This document shows, piece by piece, positions 22,731 through 31,691 of a DNA stretch of 36,696 nucleotides. The first letter of the stretch is position 1. Every line of letters starts with the position of its first letter. The translations under genes were made by a program, and so were the position numbers. The stretch is from an uncultured Collinsella sp. (GTDB taxonomy: Bacteria > Actinomycetota > Coriobacteriia > Coriobacteriales > Coriobacteriaceae): contig CALJMO010000006.1 of the NCBI GenBank assembly GCA_937982065.1, positions 1 through 36,696 of the forward strand, given 5' to 3'. The notes under the pieces were generated by a model, which did no database searches, was not told the origin of the DNA, and saw only the letters and a program-made list of their open reading frames with translations.

Positions 22731-23396
22731 TTAGCCGTGATATTCGCCGTTGTACTGGATGAGCGTCAGGTCCTCCACGCCGTCGAGCGCGCGGATGGCG
22801 TCGGCATAGGGCATATCCGCACCGTCAGAGAACACCTCGACGGCCATCTCGACCTTGTCGCCGCGCATGGTCTTGGACTTGACGGTGAACTTGGTACGCC
22901 CAAACGCGCGCACGATATCGTCGCCGGTGGTCTGGCCCGTGTAGTGGATGACCATCATGTACACGCGCGACTTGTCCTGGTGGCTCGCAAAGCCGGCGAT
23001 CATCACCACGATCACCACCGCCGTGAGCCCCACGAGCGCGTACATGCCGGCGCCGGCCGTAATGCCCGTGGTAATGGCCCAAAACAGATACAGCAGGTCG
23101 AGCGGGTCCTTGACCGCCGTACGATAGCGGACAATAGACAGAGCACCGACCATACCGAGCGAGATGACCACGTTCGTCGAGATCGCGAGCGTGACCATGC
23201 AGGTGAGCACGCACATGCCCACGAGCGTCACGGCAAAGCTGCGCGAATACACCACGCCGGTAAAAAAGCGCTTGTACACGTAATAGATCAGGATGCCCAT
23301 GGCGAGCGCCACGAGCAGCGAAAGGCCGATCTTGGCAGGGTCGACCTGGCCAAACGCCTCCAAGACGGAGTTCTTAAAAAAGTCCCTGGTGCTCAT
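22731..23396 (-). CDS. DUF4956 membrane protein of the pel operon
   Basis: The 221-residue product has about four membrane segments in its first 130 residues (from IGLSLLVALAMGILIYYVY to ALVGLTAVVIVVMIAGFA), with the family signature SLGMVGALSIVRYRTAVKDP in a loop. A cytoplasmic alpha/beta tail follows. The function of DUF4956 is not established. It starts four bases after the VTC gene, and such proteins are commonly seen next to VTC-domain polyphosphate polymerases, so it may form the membrane part of that enzyme. It is the last gene of the operon. Confidence 0.85.
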   Translation of the reverse strand: MSTRDFFKNSVLEAFGQVDPAKIGLSLLVALAMGILIYYVYKRFFTGVVYSRSFAVTLVGMCVLTCMVTLAISTNVVISLGMVGALSIVRYRTAVKDPLDLLYLFWAITTGITAGAGMYALVGLTAVVIVVMIAGFASHQDKSRVYMMVIHYTGQTTGDDIVRAFGRTKFTVKSKTMRGDKVEMAVEVFSDGADMPYADAIRALDGVEDLTLIQYNGEYHG

Positions 23397-23399
23397 GGT

Positions 23400-24191
23400 C
23401 TAAATTTCCCCTCGGTTCCCAAAATCCGATTCCCAGTAGTTAAATCCGCGCAGGTAGGCGGTCTTGTCATAACACAGGCAGTACTTGGAGACCGCCGTAA
23501 GCTCGGCCGCGCCCGGCGGCACCATATCGCGCACCAGCTGCGGACAAAACTCAGTAAACTTGACCTCCATCACCAGCTTGCCGGGTTCCAAGACCGGCAA
23601 CGCGGGCAGTGTCGCGTCAAAGATATCGAAGCTTCCCACCGCGGCACGCACGTTCATGTCAAACGTAATGCGCACGGTGCCCTCGTCCATCACCCACGGC
23701 TCGCGCTCGTAGTCCACGATGGTCCGCGGGCGCATCATGTTGCAGATGCACTCGATGTAGAACTCGCGACAGAGCGGATAAGGGCTCCTCAGCAAAAAGT
23801 CGTAGTCGCCAGCCAGAATCTGCTCAAACTCACCGCGCGTAAGCGGCGCGTCCTCCTTGTAGATCCAGCTGCCGTACTTCTTTTTGCGCTCAAGCTTAAT
23901 CACCTTGTCGCTGCCGTTATAGATGCGCACGCGATACTTTTTGCGCATGAGAATGCCGGCGTCTTTTTCCTCGTAGGCCGAGTTTCGGTAGTCATCAAAA
24001 TACAGGCTGCGAATAGTGTAACCGCCCGCCCGCGCATGCTTGTCCAGCTTAAACACCGGCGCCATGCGACAGGCAAGCGCGGCGTGCTCGCCCTCGTTAA
24101 TGAGATATTTGAGCTCATGGCGGTAACGCTCCTGCGTGGCACGCACAGGCGGGGCCGCCAAGCGCTCAAGCAGCGCGCTAGCCCTCCTCAT
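23400..24191 (-). CDS. VTC-domain polyphosphate polymerase
   Basis: The 263-residue product has the triphosphate-tunnel fold of the VTC family, which in yeast Vtc4 makes polyphosphate from ATP. Tunnel residues are visible in order: RHELKY (24-29), IRSLYFDD (60-67), KYRVRIY with Arg87/Arg89, KLERKKK with Glu101/Lys103, TIVDYERE, VRITFD with Arg173, LVMEVKF with Glu209/Lys211, and VSKY near 236. The set appears intact, so activity is plausible. It has no membrane segment. It overlaps the cotH gene by 14 bases and is followed at once by DUF4956. Confidence 0.9.
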   Translation of the reverse strand: MRRASALLERLAAPPVRATQERYRHELKYLINEGEHAALACRMAPVFKLDKHARAGGYTIRSLYFDDYRNSAYEEKDAGILMRKKYRVRIYNGSDKVIKLERKKKYGSWIYKEDAPLTRGEFEQILAGDYDFLLRSPYPLCREFYIECICNMMRPRTIVDYEREPWVMDEGTVRITFDMNVRAAVGSFDIFDATLPALPVLEPGKLVMEVKFTEFCPQLVRDMVPPGAAELTAVSKYCLCYDKTAYLRGFNYWESDFGNRGEI

Positions 24192-25947
24192 ACGTGTCCT
24201 CCACGACCTTACCGCCGTCTTGCACGTAAAAACACTTCATGCCGTAGTGCTTACCGTCGTCAGTCACATAGTAGTCAAACGCATCTTGCCTATAACCGTC
24301 GGAGTTGGCGGCACGCACGCGCACAAAATACTGGCCGGCATCGGGCGCATCGCAGGTCACCTCGGGAAGCAGCACGTCCTCGGCCTTAAAGAACACGTCG
24401 CTTATGGCATAGTCGCGCGCAAGCTCTACGGTGTAGCGAATGTCGCGCGCCTCAAAGTCGTAGGACGCATCCCAGTTAATGCGCAGCTTACCGTTATCGA
24501 TCTGCGGCACGCCGATGTAGAACGGCATGGGCTTTTTAAAACTCTCGCGAAAGCTCTTGTAGTTCTCCTCGATCTCGGAGGGAATCGACGCGGTGATCTG
24601 CTCGTATTGGTCCTTGGTGACAGGCAGATTGTCGATATCGGGCGAAGCAAAGACCAGGGATTCAGTCACCTCGCGGTAGTGCTTGATCATCTTGGTCAGG
24701 CGTGCCTCGGTCATATACGAGCGCAGGTCCTTGACGGCGCGATCGAGCTCACCGCGGAACGCCTTGCTGCGCAACGCGCGGTTAAACAGCACGTTGCCCC
24801 AGTAGTTGCTTGCGCCGCGCTCCCAGCTCGCGTAGTCCGAAAACCCGGTAAGAGAAAGTTCCAGCTTGCGCAGCATGCCGTCGTTGTCCCAATCCAAAAA
24901 GTACCAGGTATTTGAGTTGAGCGGGCTGTACAGATAACAGTTGCGGTTCTGCGTATCGCAGTTGCCCGTAAGGATCTGAAACGCCAGCCAATAGACCAGG
25001 TTCTCGGTATCAAAGTAGGTGTCGAGCACGTTATCTATCTTTTGCGATTCGTCGTTGAGCGCATCGAGCATCTCGATGAGCTTGGTGTGGTCCGTATCGC
25101 CCTTAATCTCGAGCATGCCCTCAAAGTTTGCCTGGTTATAGTCGGGATCATCGGCAAGCTTAATGGTGTCCTCGTAGCGATGGAAATCAAAGCTGTTCAC
25201 CTTGTACAGGTGCCCGCTCTTATCCAAGCCGTGCGCCTTAAGCGCCGTCTTATTGAGCTGCTCCACCTGCGTAAACAGGCCGTAGTCCTCAAAGGTATCG
25301 TTGGACTTTTCGGTCTGGTCGCACACCCACAGATGCACAAACTGCGTGCGCAGGCCCATCATCTGGGGAATCCCGCGGATAAGGTCATAGGCCATCTTGT
25401 TGCGAAAACGCATACCCTCGCCCATGTGCTTGTTGAGCGCAATCGCGCGCTGTTGGCGCCAGGTACCCTTGCCCTTTTTGAGCTCCACCTTGTAATTCTT
25501 TTGCGAGTTCATGCTCGATGTCTGACCGCGCACCTGCACAGTGGCATTGGGCGCTTCCTCGCCATAGCCAACCTCGCCGGCCACCGGGCCGTCTTCGTCG
25601 CCCGGCTGCAGCAGGCCCATAACCTGATAGCGCGTCACGCCCATGTCGGCATAGTCATACACCGAATACGTGTTGATCTCGGCCCAGCTGTGGTCGGTGT
25701 TCTCGGAGCTGTTGCCGCGCGAGACCGTCAGGTACATGGTCACAATGCCCGAGTCGTCGTAGACCTCGTACAGCTCATCTTTATCGCGCAGATGATTGGT
25801 ACCGTCCGAGGAATCGGCCTTTTTAATCTTGTCTTGCTTTTTGACCTTTTTAGTCGAGGATTCGTCCTGAGACGAACAGCCCGAAAGCAACAGCGCGCCG
25901 GCAGCTGCCTCGATCAGGCAGCGGCGAGACATCAACTTATCGATCAT
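24178..25947 (-). CDS. CotH-kinase-family lipoprotein
   Basis: The 589-residue product begins MIDKLMSRRCLIEAAAGALL and has a lipobox LSGC with Cys24; the SRR pair also hints at Tat export. A charged linker and an extracellular domain follow. The CotH kinase core shows GQTSSMNSQKNYKVELKK (141-158), ALNKHMGEGMRFRNKMAYDL (170-189), DYGLFTQVEQLNK, TGNCDTQNRNCYLY (327-340) and the metal-binding LDWDNDG (351-357). The C-terminal 100 residues look fibronectin-III-like. CotH proteins are atypical kinases, so it may phosphorylate a surface protein or polymer. It overlaps pelG by 11 bases, with an ideal GGGGAGG site. Confidence 0.9.
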   Translation of the reverse strand: MIDKLMSRRCLIEAAAGALLLSGCSSQDESSTKKVKKQDKIKKADSSDGTNHLRDKDELYEVYDDSGIVTMYLTVSRGNSSENTDHSWAEINTYSVYDYADMGVTRYQVMGLLQPGDEDGPVAGEVGYGEEAPNATVQVRGQTSSMNSQKNYKVELKKGKGTWRQQRAIALNKHMGEGMRFRNKMAYDLIRGIPQMMGLRTQFVHLWVCDQTEKSNDTFEDYGLFTQVEQLNKTALKAHGLDKSGHLYKVNSFDFHRYEDTIKLADDPDYNQANFEGMLEIKGDTDHTKLIEMLDALNDESQKIDNVLDTYFDTENLVYWLAFQILTGNCDTQNRNCYLYSPLNSNTWYFLDWDNDGMLRKLELSLTGFSDYASWERGASNYWGNVLFNRALRSKAFRGELDRAVKDLRSYMTEARLTKMIKHYREVTESLVFASPDIDNLPVTKDQYEQITASIPSEIEENYKSFRESFKKPMPFYIGVPQIDNGKLRINWDASYDFEARDIRYTVELARDYAISDVFFKAEDVLLPEVTCDAPDAGQYFVRVRAANSDGYRQDAFDYYVTDDGKHYGMKCFYVQDGGKVVEDTYEEG

Positions 25948-27481
25948 CAGAACCTCCCCAATGCTTGCGATACACGCGAACTACCGAGCGCTCAAACGCG
26001 CCGTGCGGCACGCCCTTATGGCGGCCTTCCTCATAGCGCTGTTCGGCACGGTCGAGCATGCGGCCCAGCTGTGTAAAGCGACCCGTTTTGTCGGTCGCCA
26101 CAATGGGCTGCTGGCTCAGGATACGATACGGCAAGTTGGCGGTATAGGTATCGAGCCGCAGCAGTGCAACGATAAAAAACACCGCCGCACCCAACAAAAA
26201 GCCAAAGCCGTAAAACTGCTGCGGCAAAAGCAACGAAACGGCAGTCGCCAGCCCGGCCACACCGGCAAACAGGCCCGAAGCCAGCACGGCCCCCTTATAG
26301 TCGGTAAAGTACAGCAAGATAAGCATCACCGTATTGCCCACGGCATACAGGTCATAGCCCACGCACAGCGTGCGAAAATACCCGTGCATAAGGTTGTTAA
26401 AGCCCAACGGTAGGGCCGACAGCACCGTGGTCTCGAGCGAAATGACCGCCGCGGTCACAAACAGCTGCTTAAGCGCACAAAAGCGCAGTTCGCTGTTGAG
26501 CGTGGCAAGCATTTCCTCCTCGGACACCACAATGTCGCCCACCACACCACCGTCGTTGAACAGGCTGTAGTAGTCGCGGTAGCGCGGATAGAAATTGACC
26601 TCGACCGAGACCACAAAGTTGACGGACGTGACCAGGATCGTCAAAAACGCGATGAGCGCCGGCACATCGTGGTAGGGCGCACCATAAAACAAGCCCTTGA
26701 CCTGCACGCCAATGGGACCGGCCCAAATTATCACCAAATGCGCAAAGAGGCCCAGGTTGGTGAACAAGCCCGTGAGCGCCAACGGCATAAACTGATCAAG
26801 CCACCGTAAAAAGAGCCAGGGGCTGCGTTCGCTCTGCGGAAAAAACCGGTACAGCAGCACCACGTCCCAGGCGAGCATGACGCCGTAGCCCAGAGCAATT
26901 GACGCCAACAGGCCCTCGACCGGCGGCAGTCCCAGCGCCAGCACGGCCAGGGCGCACAGGCACGCCACGCCAATGGCGGCCGCAAAGCTGCAAAGGATGC
27001 CGCGGTAATCCTTGATGGCCGTGAGGTAACTCATGCCGTTCCAGTTAACGATCATAATGTTGAACAGCCACAGGCACAGCAGCCCCTGCAGCAGCGTGGC
27101 GCCCGAAAACAGCAAAAAGACGCCGTAGAGCACCGTGCCCGCAACGAGCATGATGGCGTTGGAGCCCCAAAACGAAGGCAGTATCTCATCCTCGCGCTCG
27201 GCAAACAACATATCGGCCAAAAAGCGCGTGACCGGCATGGAGAAAAAGCTCGTGAGCAAAAGCGAGGCCAGCAGTGTGTAGGTCACCATGCACACCAGCA
27301 GATCCTGGTTGGCACGCCCTACGCCCCACAGACCGCACAGCACCAAGATACTCACCTGGAGCAGCACGCCCAACAGCATGGGACCCGTGCACACAATGCC
27401 GGCGTAGCCGTAAGCGCGCATCGTGGCAAAAATGCCCTTGCGCCTAAACAGGCGCTTAAGCTCAAAACCGATTCCGGCCAC
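25937..27481 (-). CDS. pelG: Pel polysaccharide export membrane protein PelG
   Basis: The 514-residue protein of the MOP flippase superfamily has about twelve membrane segments. The N-terminus AGIGFELKRLFRRKGIFAT, and then AYGYAGIVCTGPMLLGVLLQ, is highly characteristic of PelG. In the Pel synthase, PelG is the membrane channel component through which PelF's product is moved. The start is GTG with a GGGGGAG site six bases upstream. It lies three bases after pelF. Confidence 0.95.
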   Translation of the reverse strand: MAGIGFELKRLFRRKGIFATMRAYGYAGIVCTGPMLLGVLLQVSILVLCGLWGVGRANQDLLVCMVTYTLLASLLLTSFFSMPVTRFLADMLFAEREDEILPSFWGSNAIMLVAGTVLYGVFLLFSGATLLQGLLCLWLFNIMIVNWNGMSYLTAIKDYRGILCSFAAAIGVACLCALAVLALGLPPVEGLLASIALGYGVMLAWDVVLLYRFFPQSERSPWLFLRWLDQFMPLALTGLFTNLGLFAHLVIIWAGPIGVQVKGLFYGAPYHDVPALIAFLTILVTSVNFVVSVEVNFYPRYRDYYSLFNDGGVVGDIVVSEEEMLATLNSELRFCALKQLFVTAAVISLETTVLSALPLGFNNLMHGYFRTLCVGYDLYAVGNTVMLILLYFTDYKGAVLASGLFAGVAGLATAVSLLLPQQFYGFGFLLGAAVFFIVALLRLDTYTANLPYRILSQQPIVATDKTGRFTQLGRMLDRAEQRYEEGRHKGVPHGAFERSVVRVYRKHWGGSDDR

Positions 27482-27484
27482 CGG

Positions 27485-28912
27485 CTACTCCCCCTCTCTG
27501 GGCAGGTCAAACGCACGCGCCGTCTCGTCGTACAGCGCGCGATAGTTGGCGAGCATCTGCTCGTGCAAAAAGTACGTGGCAACGCGACGCTGGCCGCGCT
27601 CCCCCATCTCAATGCGACGAGCGCGGCTTGTGCACATGCGTTCCATGGCATCGGCCAGGCCCTTGCGATACATAGGCGGCGTCACAAAACCCGCCACGCC
27701 AAAGTCGTCGCCCAGGGCGCCTTCGAGCAGCTCACGGCAGCAGCCCACCTCGGTCGTCACGCAGGGACGGCGCGCTGCAAGCGACTCCAGCACGCTGAGC
27801 GGCTGGCCCTCGGAGATGCTCGTCAAAATGGTAAAGTCGAGCTTTTCCATGTACTCGACCACGTTGACGCGGCCGGTAAAGATCAGGTCGCGCACGCCCA
27901 GGGTTTCGACCAGCGCGTGGCACTCGGCGCCGTACTCTTCGTCGTCCACGCCGCCCATGATGTGCAGGCGCACCTTGGGAAGGCGCTCGTGCAGCTCAAA
28001 AAAGGCATAGATCATAGTCTTGACGTCCTTGATGGGCGCCAGGCGCACCACCGCGCCAATGTCCACCCAGCCGTCATCGGGCTTTAAGGGAATGTCCTTA
28101 AAGCAGTCGAACTGGATGCCGTTGGGGATGACCAGACATTTGTCTGCATCGCAACCCATATCGATCTGCGTCTTGCGGGCGTTATGGAACAAACTCGTCA
28201 CGCGGAAGGCGCGGCGGTAGATCTCCTCCGAAAGCAGGTAGAAAAAGCGAATCCAGCGGTCCTTAAACGACGGCACCACCCAGTCGGCGCGAATGATCTC
28301 TTCCTCGCGCTCGCGGGTATAGATGCCGTGCTCGGTGAGCAGCACCGGCGCATGGTGAACGCTTGAGCCCAGGCAGGCGAGCAGGCCGCCGTAGCCGGTC
28401 GAGATAGCGTGGTACACATCGGCAACCGGCACCTCGCTGCCCAGCAGGTAGAGCACCGGCAACAGCATAGAGCGCATGGTGTGGAATGCGTCGGCGAAGG
28501 GCGTGTAGGGGTACTCGGCAAGGCACACGTCGCGGAAGATATCCATAAACGTGCGGCTCTGCAAAAACGAGAGCGGATGCACGCGACGGCGCTGGAAGAT
28601 ATCGAACAGCACGTCCCAGTCCGGATTGGAGAGCGACACCAGGCGGCGTAGCGCCTCGCGCTCGCGGTCGTTAAAACTGGCTTCATGTTGCTCGCCCGAA
28701 AGCCGCAGGGCATCGTCCAGGAACACCTCGTGCACCTCGACCACGTTGCTGGGCAGCTCGTAGACAAATTTGCCGCGGTCGGCAGCATGCGCGCCAATCA
28801 CCCACAGCACGAACTCGTGCTCGGGCATGGCCTGGATATAGCCATGCATCCAGGTAGATACGCCGCCGTGCACATAAGGGTAGCAACCCTCGAGTACCAA
28901 GCAGATTCTCAT
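27485..28912 (-). CDS. pelF: Pel glycosyltransferase PelF (GT4)
   Basis: The 475-residue cytoplasmic GT4 enzyme polymerises the Pel sugar from UDP-activated precursors (UDP-GalNAc/UDP-GlcNAc in studied systems). The acceptor domain starts MRICLVLEGCYPYVHGGVST, typical of PelF. LLTEHGIYTRERE is conserved near 192. The donor domain shows NGIQFDCF and the EX7E motif with Glu368 and Glu376 in ISEGQPLSVLESL. It overlaps the deacetylase gene by four bases. Confidence 0.95.
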   Translation of the reverse strand: MRICLVLEGCYPYVHGGVSTWMHGYIQAMPEHEFVLWVIGAHAADRGKFVYELPSNVVEVHEVFLDDALRLSGEQHEASFNDREREALRRLVSLSNPDWDVLFDIFQRRRVHPLSFLQSRTFMDIFRDVCLAEYPYTPFADAFHTMRSMLLPVLYLLGSEVPVADVYHAISTGYGGLLACLGSSVHHAPVLLTEHGIYTREREEEIIRADWVVPSFKDRWIRFFYLLSEEIYRRAFRVTSLFHNARKTQIDMGCDADKCLVIPNGIQFDCFKDIPLKPDDGWVDIGAVVRLAPIKDVKTMIYAFFELHERLPKVRLHIMGGVDDEEYGAECHALVETLGVRDLIFTGRVNVVEYMEKLDFTILTSISEGQPLSVLESLAARRPCVTTEVGCCRELLEGALGDDFGVAGFVTPPMYRKGLADAMERMCTSRARRIEMGERGQRRVATYFLHEQMLANYRALYDETARAFDLPREGE

Positions 28913-30789
28913 CTGTCGCCACCCTCCTTGCGCTCGATCGTCAGGGTATTATCATTTGCCTTGAGCAGATACAGATCGCCCGTAAGGTGCGTCAGTTCGC
29001 CACCCGTCACCGCACCCGGCTCGCCATTATTGGCGCGGAACATGAGCCACGCCTCGTCGTGGAAATTGCCCAGGCTGAGCGTCCAGGCATCCGCACCGGT
29101 ATCCACGCTCACCGTAACCGACGAAAAGCGCTGAATGGCACCGGAGCACTCCGACGCCGTCTGGCGGCGCAGGTCGGGCGCAGACTTGGTAAGCCAGTCC
29201 AGGTAGTCGGTCAGGCCGCCCTTGTAGACTTCCCAGCCCTCCTTGGCGCCGCGATCGGGGTCCAAAAGGTCGTCCGGGTGCATAAAGTGCGTACTCACGT
29301 AGTGCATGTTGAGCTCGGACACGGCAGCCAGGCGCATATAGGAATCGTCGACCATGCCGCCCGAGACAATACGCGGCTGCTCCACAATGCCATCGCTCGC
29401 CACGCCAAACTCCTGCACGTACGGCAGGTCGGTGCCATCCTCAAAATACGTGCTGGCGATGGTCTTAATGCGCGGAACGTCAGTGCCGATGAGCTTGCGC
29501 GCTCGGGCCGAAAGGATATTCGACGGCGGTACGTAAACCGAGCCGTGAGCGTTGGGCAGGACCTCGTCCTGAAACGCGATAAGTTCGTTGAGCGAAGCGA
29601 CGAGCGTCTCTTTGTTCTTCCAGGTCTTGTAGACGTACAGCGTGCCGTAGTCGGTGTCCCAGAGCGCGAGCGGCTGATGGTTGTAGCCGTGAAAGCCCAG
29701 CTCGCCGCCCTTCTGCAGCAGCATGCCGCCAAAATAGCGGAACTGCGTGGTATCGGGTTGGCGCGCGGGCTCGGTCTGGTTGACCGCGTCCTCGTAGTTT
29801 TCGATCATCACGCCGGTATAGCGAATGCCGTATTTTTGCGCGAGCTTTTGCAGATCGGGCCACCAGACCTTGGTGTAAAAATCGGCAATGGAAAGGCCGT
29901 AGTCACGCTTGATATAAGTACCGTCGCCCGAGGGCACGGGGCTAGGAAAGTCGTCCAAATAGAACACGGCGCTGTTGATGACCGGATAGGCCGTGGCATC
30001 ACCCAGCAGGCTTATGGCCGAAGCATAGAACCCACGCATGACCTTGTCGTAGATACCAATGTTGCACACCACGGTGTGACCACAGCCGCAATCGTTAGAC
30101 CAAATGAGCGGCGTGCCCGCGTCACCGGTCTTTGCCCATACGTGCGCCGTTTCGCGCAATGAAACCGAAAGCGAAGAATCGAAGGGATCCGAGAACTCGT
30201 AGCGCTCTCCTCCGCCCAACATAAAGTCATCGCTCGGAACGATACTTTCGGCTGTCGCATAGTCATATCCGGCCGATTCGATCCCAAGCTTGGAAGCAAC
30301 AGCCTGCAGGTAGTTCGAGTTATCTGGCGTCATGCCCAGCATGAGTGAGCCGCCCGCACTCACCCAACTCATCAGATCGGTCAGATGCGTACCCAGTCCG
30401 TCAAGCGAGGGCATAAGCACAATCACGCGATCAAACGACGTGAGCGATGGGATCGCGTCCGCACCGTCGGTGGCAATATCAACATCGCGATGGGCGATCT
30501 TCATGTCCAGCAAAATCTGGTCGAACTGGTCTTTAACGTCGTCGACACTATCTTGGTCCGAGTCGGTAATGACCAGGCACGTGGGCTTTTGGCCAAAGAC
30601 TGCCGAGGAGGCCGGCACCGCATCGTTGGCGGCAAGCATCCCCAGCTTATGCTGGCCCGCACTGTACTGCACGCCGGCACGCTCCACCAGCAGCACGGCG
30701 GCCATGGCAATAAAGACCGCCCACACCACGAGGAGTCCCATCCAACGAAAGCGGCCTGCACGGTCGCGGATATGTCGGGCCACGCTCAT
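28909..30789 (-). CDS. pelA: PelA-type polysaccharide deacetylase (deacetylase-only, DUF2194-like)
   Basis: The product is 626 residues from the ATG at 30789, which overlaps the pelE stop as ATGA and has GGAGG seven bases upstream. A single N-terminal membrane segment (about 17-36) anchors an extracytoplasmic protein. An alpha/beta region (70-260) precedes the deacetylase fold with NSAVFYLDDFPSP (Asp279/Asp280), GFHGYNHQ (His367-x3-His371) and YVPPSNILS (419-427), a carbohydrate esterase 18-like metal site. The glycoside hydrolase half of Pseudomonas PelA is missing, as in Gram-positive pel clusters. It should remove acetyl groups and make the polymer cationic. Confidence 0.9.
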   Translation of the reverse strand: MSVARHIRDRAGRFRWMGLLVVWAVFIAMAAVLLVERAGVQYSAGQHKLGMLAANDAVPASSAVFGQKPTCLVITDSDQDSVDDVKDQFDQILLDMKIAHRDVDIATDGADAIPSLTSFDRVIVLMPSLDGLGTHLTDLMSWVSAGGSLMLGMTPDNSNYLQAVASKLGIESAGYDYATAESIVPSDDFMLGGGERYEFSDPFDSSLSVSLRETAHVWAKTGDAGTPLIWSNDCGCGHTVVCNIGIYDKVMRGFYASAISLLGDATAYPVINSAVFYLDDFPSPVPSGDGTYIKRDYGLSIADFYTKVWWPDLQKLAQKYGIRYTGVMIENYEDAVNQTEPARQPDTTQFRYFGGMLLQKGGELGFHGYNHQPLALWDTDYGTLYVYKTWKNKETLVASLNELIAFQDEVLPNAHGSVYVPPSNILSARARKLIGTDVPRIKTIASTYFEDGTDLPYVQEFGVASDGIVEQPRIVSGGMVDDSYMRLAAVSELNMHYVSTHFMHPDDLLDPDRGAKEGWEVYKGGLTDYLDWLTKSAPDLRRQTASECSGAIQRFSSVTVSVDTGADAWTLSLGNFHDEAWLMFRANNGEPGAVTGGELTHLTGDLYLLKANDNTLTIERKEGGDR

Positions 30790-31691
30790 CTGGCCTCCTC
30801 CCCGTCGCGCCAAAACGCCAACTTTTCGCGGTTGTCGGCGCTCAAATACACATGTTGCTTGTCAATCGCATCGATCACACGGTGAACCTCGTCACCATCG
30901 CGGCGCATCACGGCCAGGCGCAGGCAAAGCATCCAAACCTCCTGCTCCTCGAGCACGTCGAGCACCAGCTGGTCGGTCACGGCCTGCGCCTCGTCGATCT
31001 GTCCGACATCGGCCAGCGCCGTCGCGTATCGAATGCGCAGCTCAAGGGTATCCTCGCGCTCGCAGCGACGCGCAAGCAGGCGCGCGTACTGTTGACGCTG
31101 AATCTGAGCAACGCGCCCCTCAGCCAAGCCCGAGCCCAAGTATTCACCAAGAAAATCACAGTATTCGTTGAGGTTTTGCGCGCTCGGGTCCGTCTTAAAG
31201 GCGCGCTCCAGCTGCTGCAGTTTAAGGTCGGACTCCTTGGAGATCTGCGCCACCGCCGTCGCGGCATAGTGCGCCACCTCAACGTCGTCGTTAAGCTTAG
31301 CCGCCTGCAGCTGCGCCAGGTACGCGTCGGGCTCCTCGGTGAGCATAGAGAGCATTAGGCGGCGCCGGTATGCCGGGTCGTTGACGATAAGCGCCTCCTC
31401 GAGCGGGACCACGCCCGCATCGGCGTCACGGTCGTGCACCAGAATGCTGCGATGCAGGTCGTCGTTGAAGCGCAGCGACTCCAGCGCAGACTCTTTCAGC
31501 CCCTCGCCAAACACCGCGCTGCGGACCGATAGCAGAACCACCAGCAACGGGCCCCACAGCGGCACCAGCACTATCACAGCCAGCATGTGTCCGCGCACCG
31601 GCAGCAGGCCCAGCTTCATGAGCGTCCACAGCATCAGGCAAACCAGCGCATGAATCAGCAGCAAGACGGCAGCAACGACAAGCGAGATCAA
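30786..31691 (-). CDS. pelE: Pel synthase component PelE
   Basis: The 301-residue protein has two N-terminal membrane segments (about 2-28 and 36-56) and a cytoplasmic all-helical region with TPR-like repeats (about 100-280), the PelE arrangement. PelE joins PelD to PelF and PelG in the inner-membrane synthase. The start is TTG, overlapping the pelD stop, with an AGGGGGG site upstream. Sequence similarity in this family is low, so the call rests on topology and position. Confidence 0.85.
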   Translation of the reverse strand: MISLVVAAVLLLIHALVCLMLWTLMKLGLLPVRGHMLAVIVLVPLWGPLLVVLLSVRSAVFGEGLKESALESLRFNDDLHRSILVHDRDADAGVVPLEEALIVNDPAYRRRLMLSMLTEEPDAYLAQLQAAKLNDDVEVAHYAATAVAQISKESDLKLQQLERAFKTDPSAQNLNEYCDFLGEYLGSGLAEGRVAQIQRQQYARLLARRCEREDTLELRIRYATALADVGQIDEAQAVTDQLVLDVLEEQEVWMLCLRLAVMRRDGDEVHRVIDAIDKQHVYLSADNREKLAFWRDGEEAR

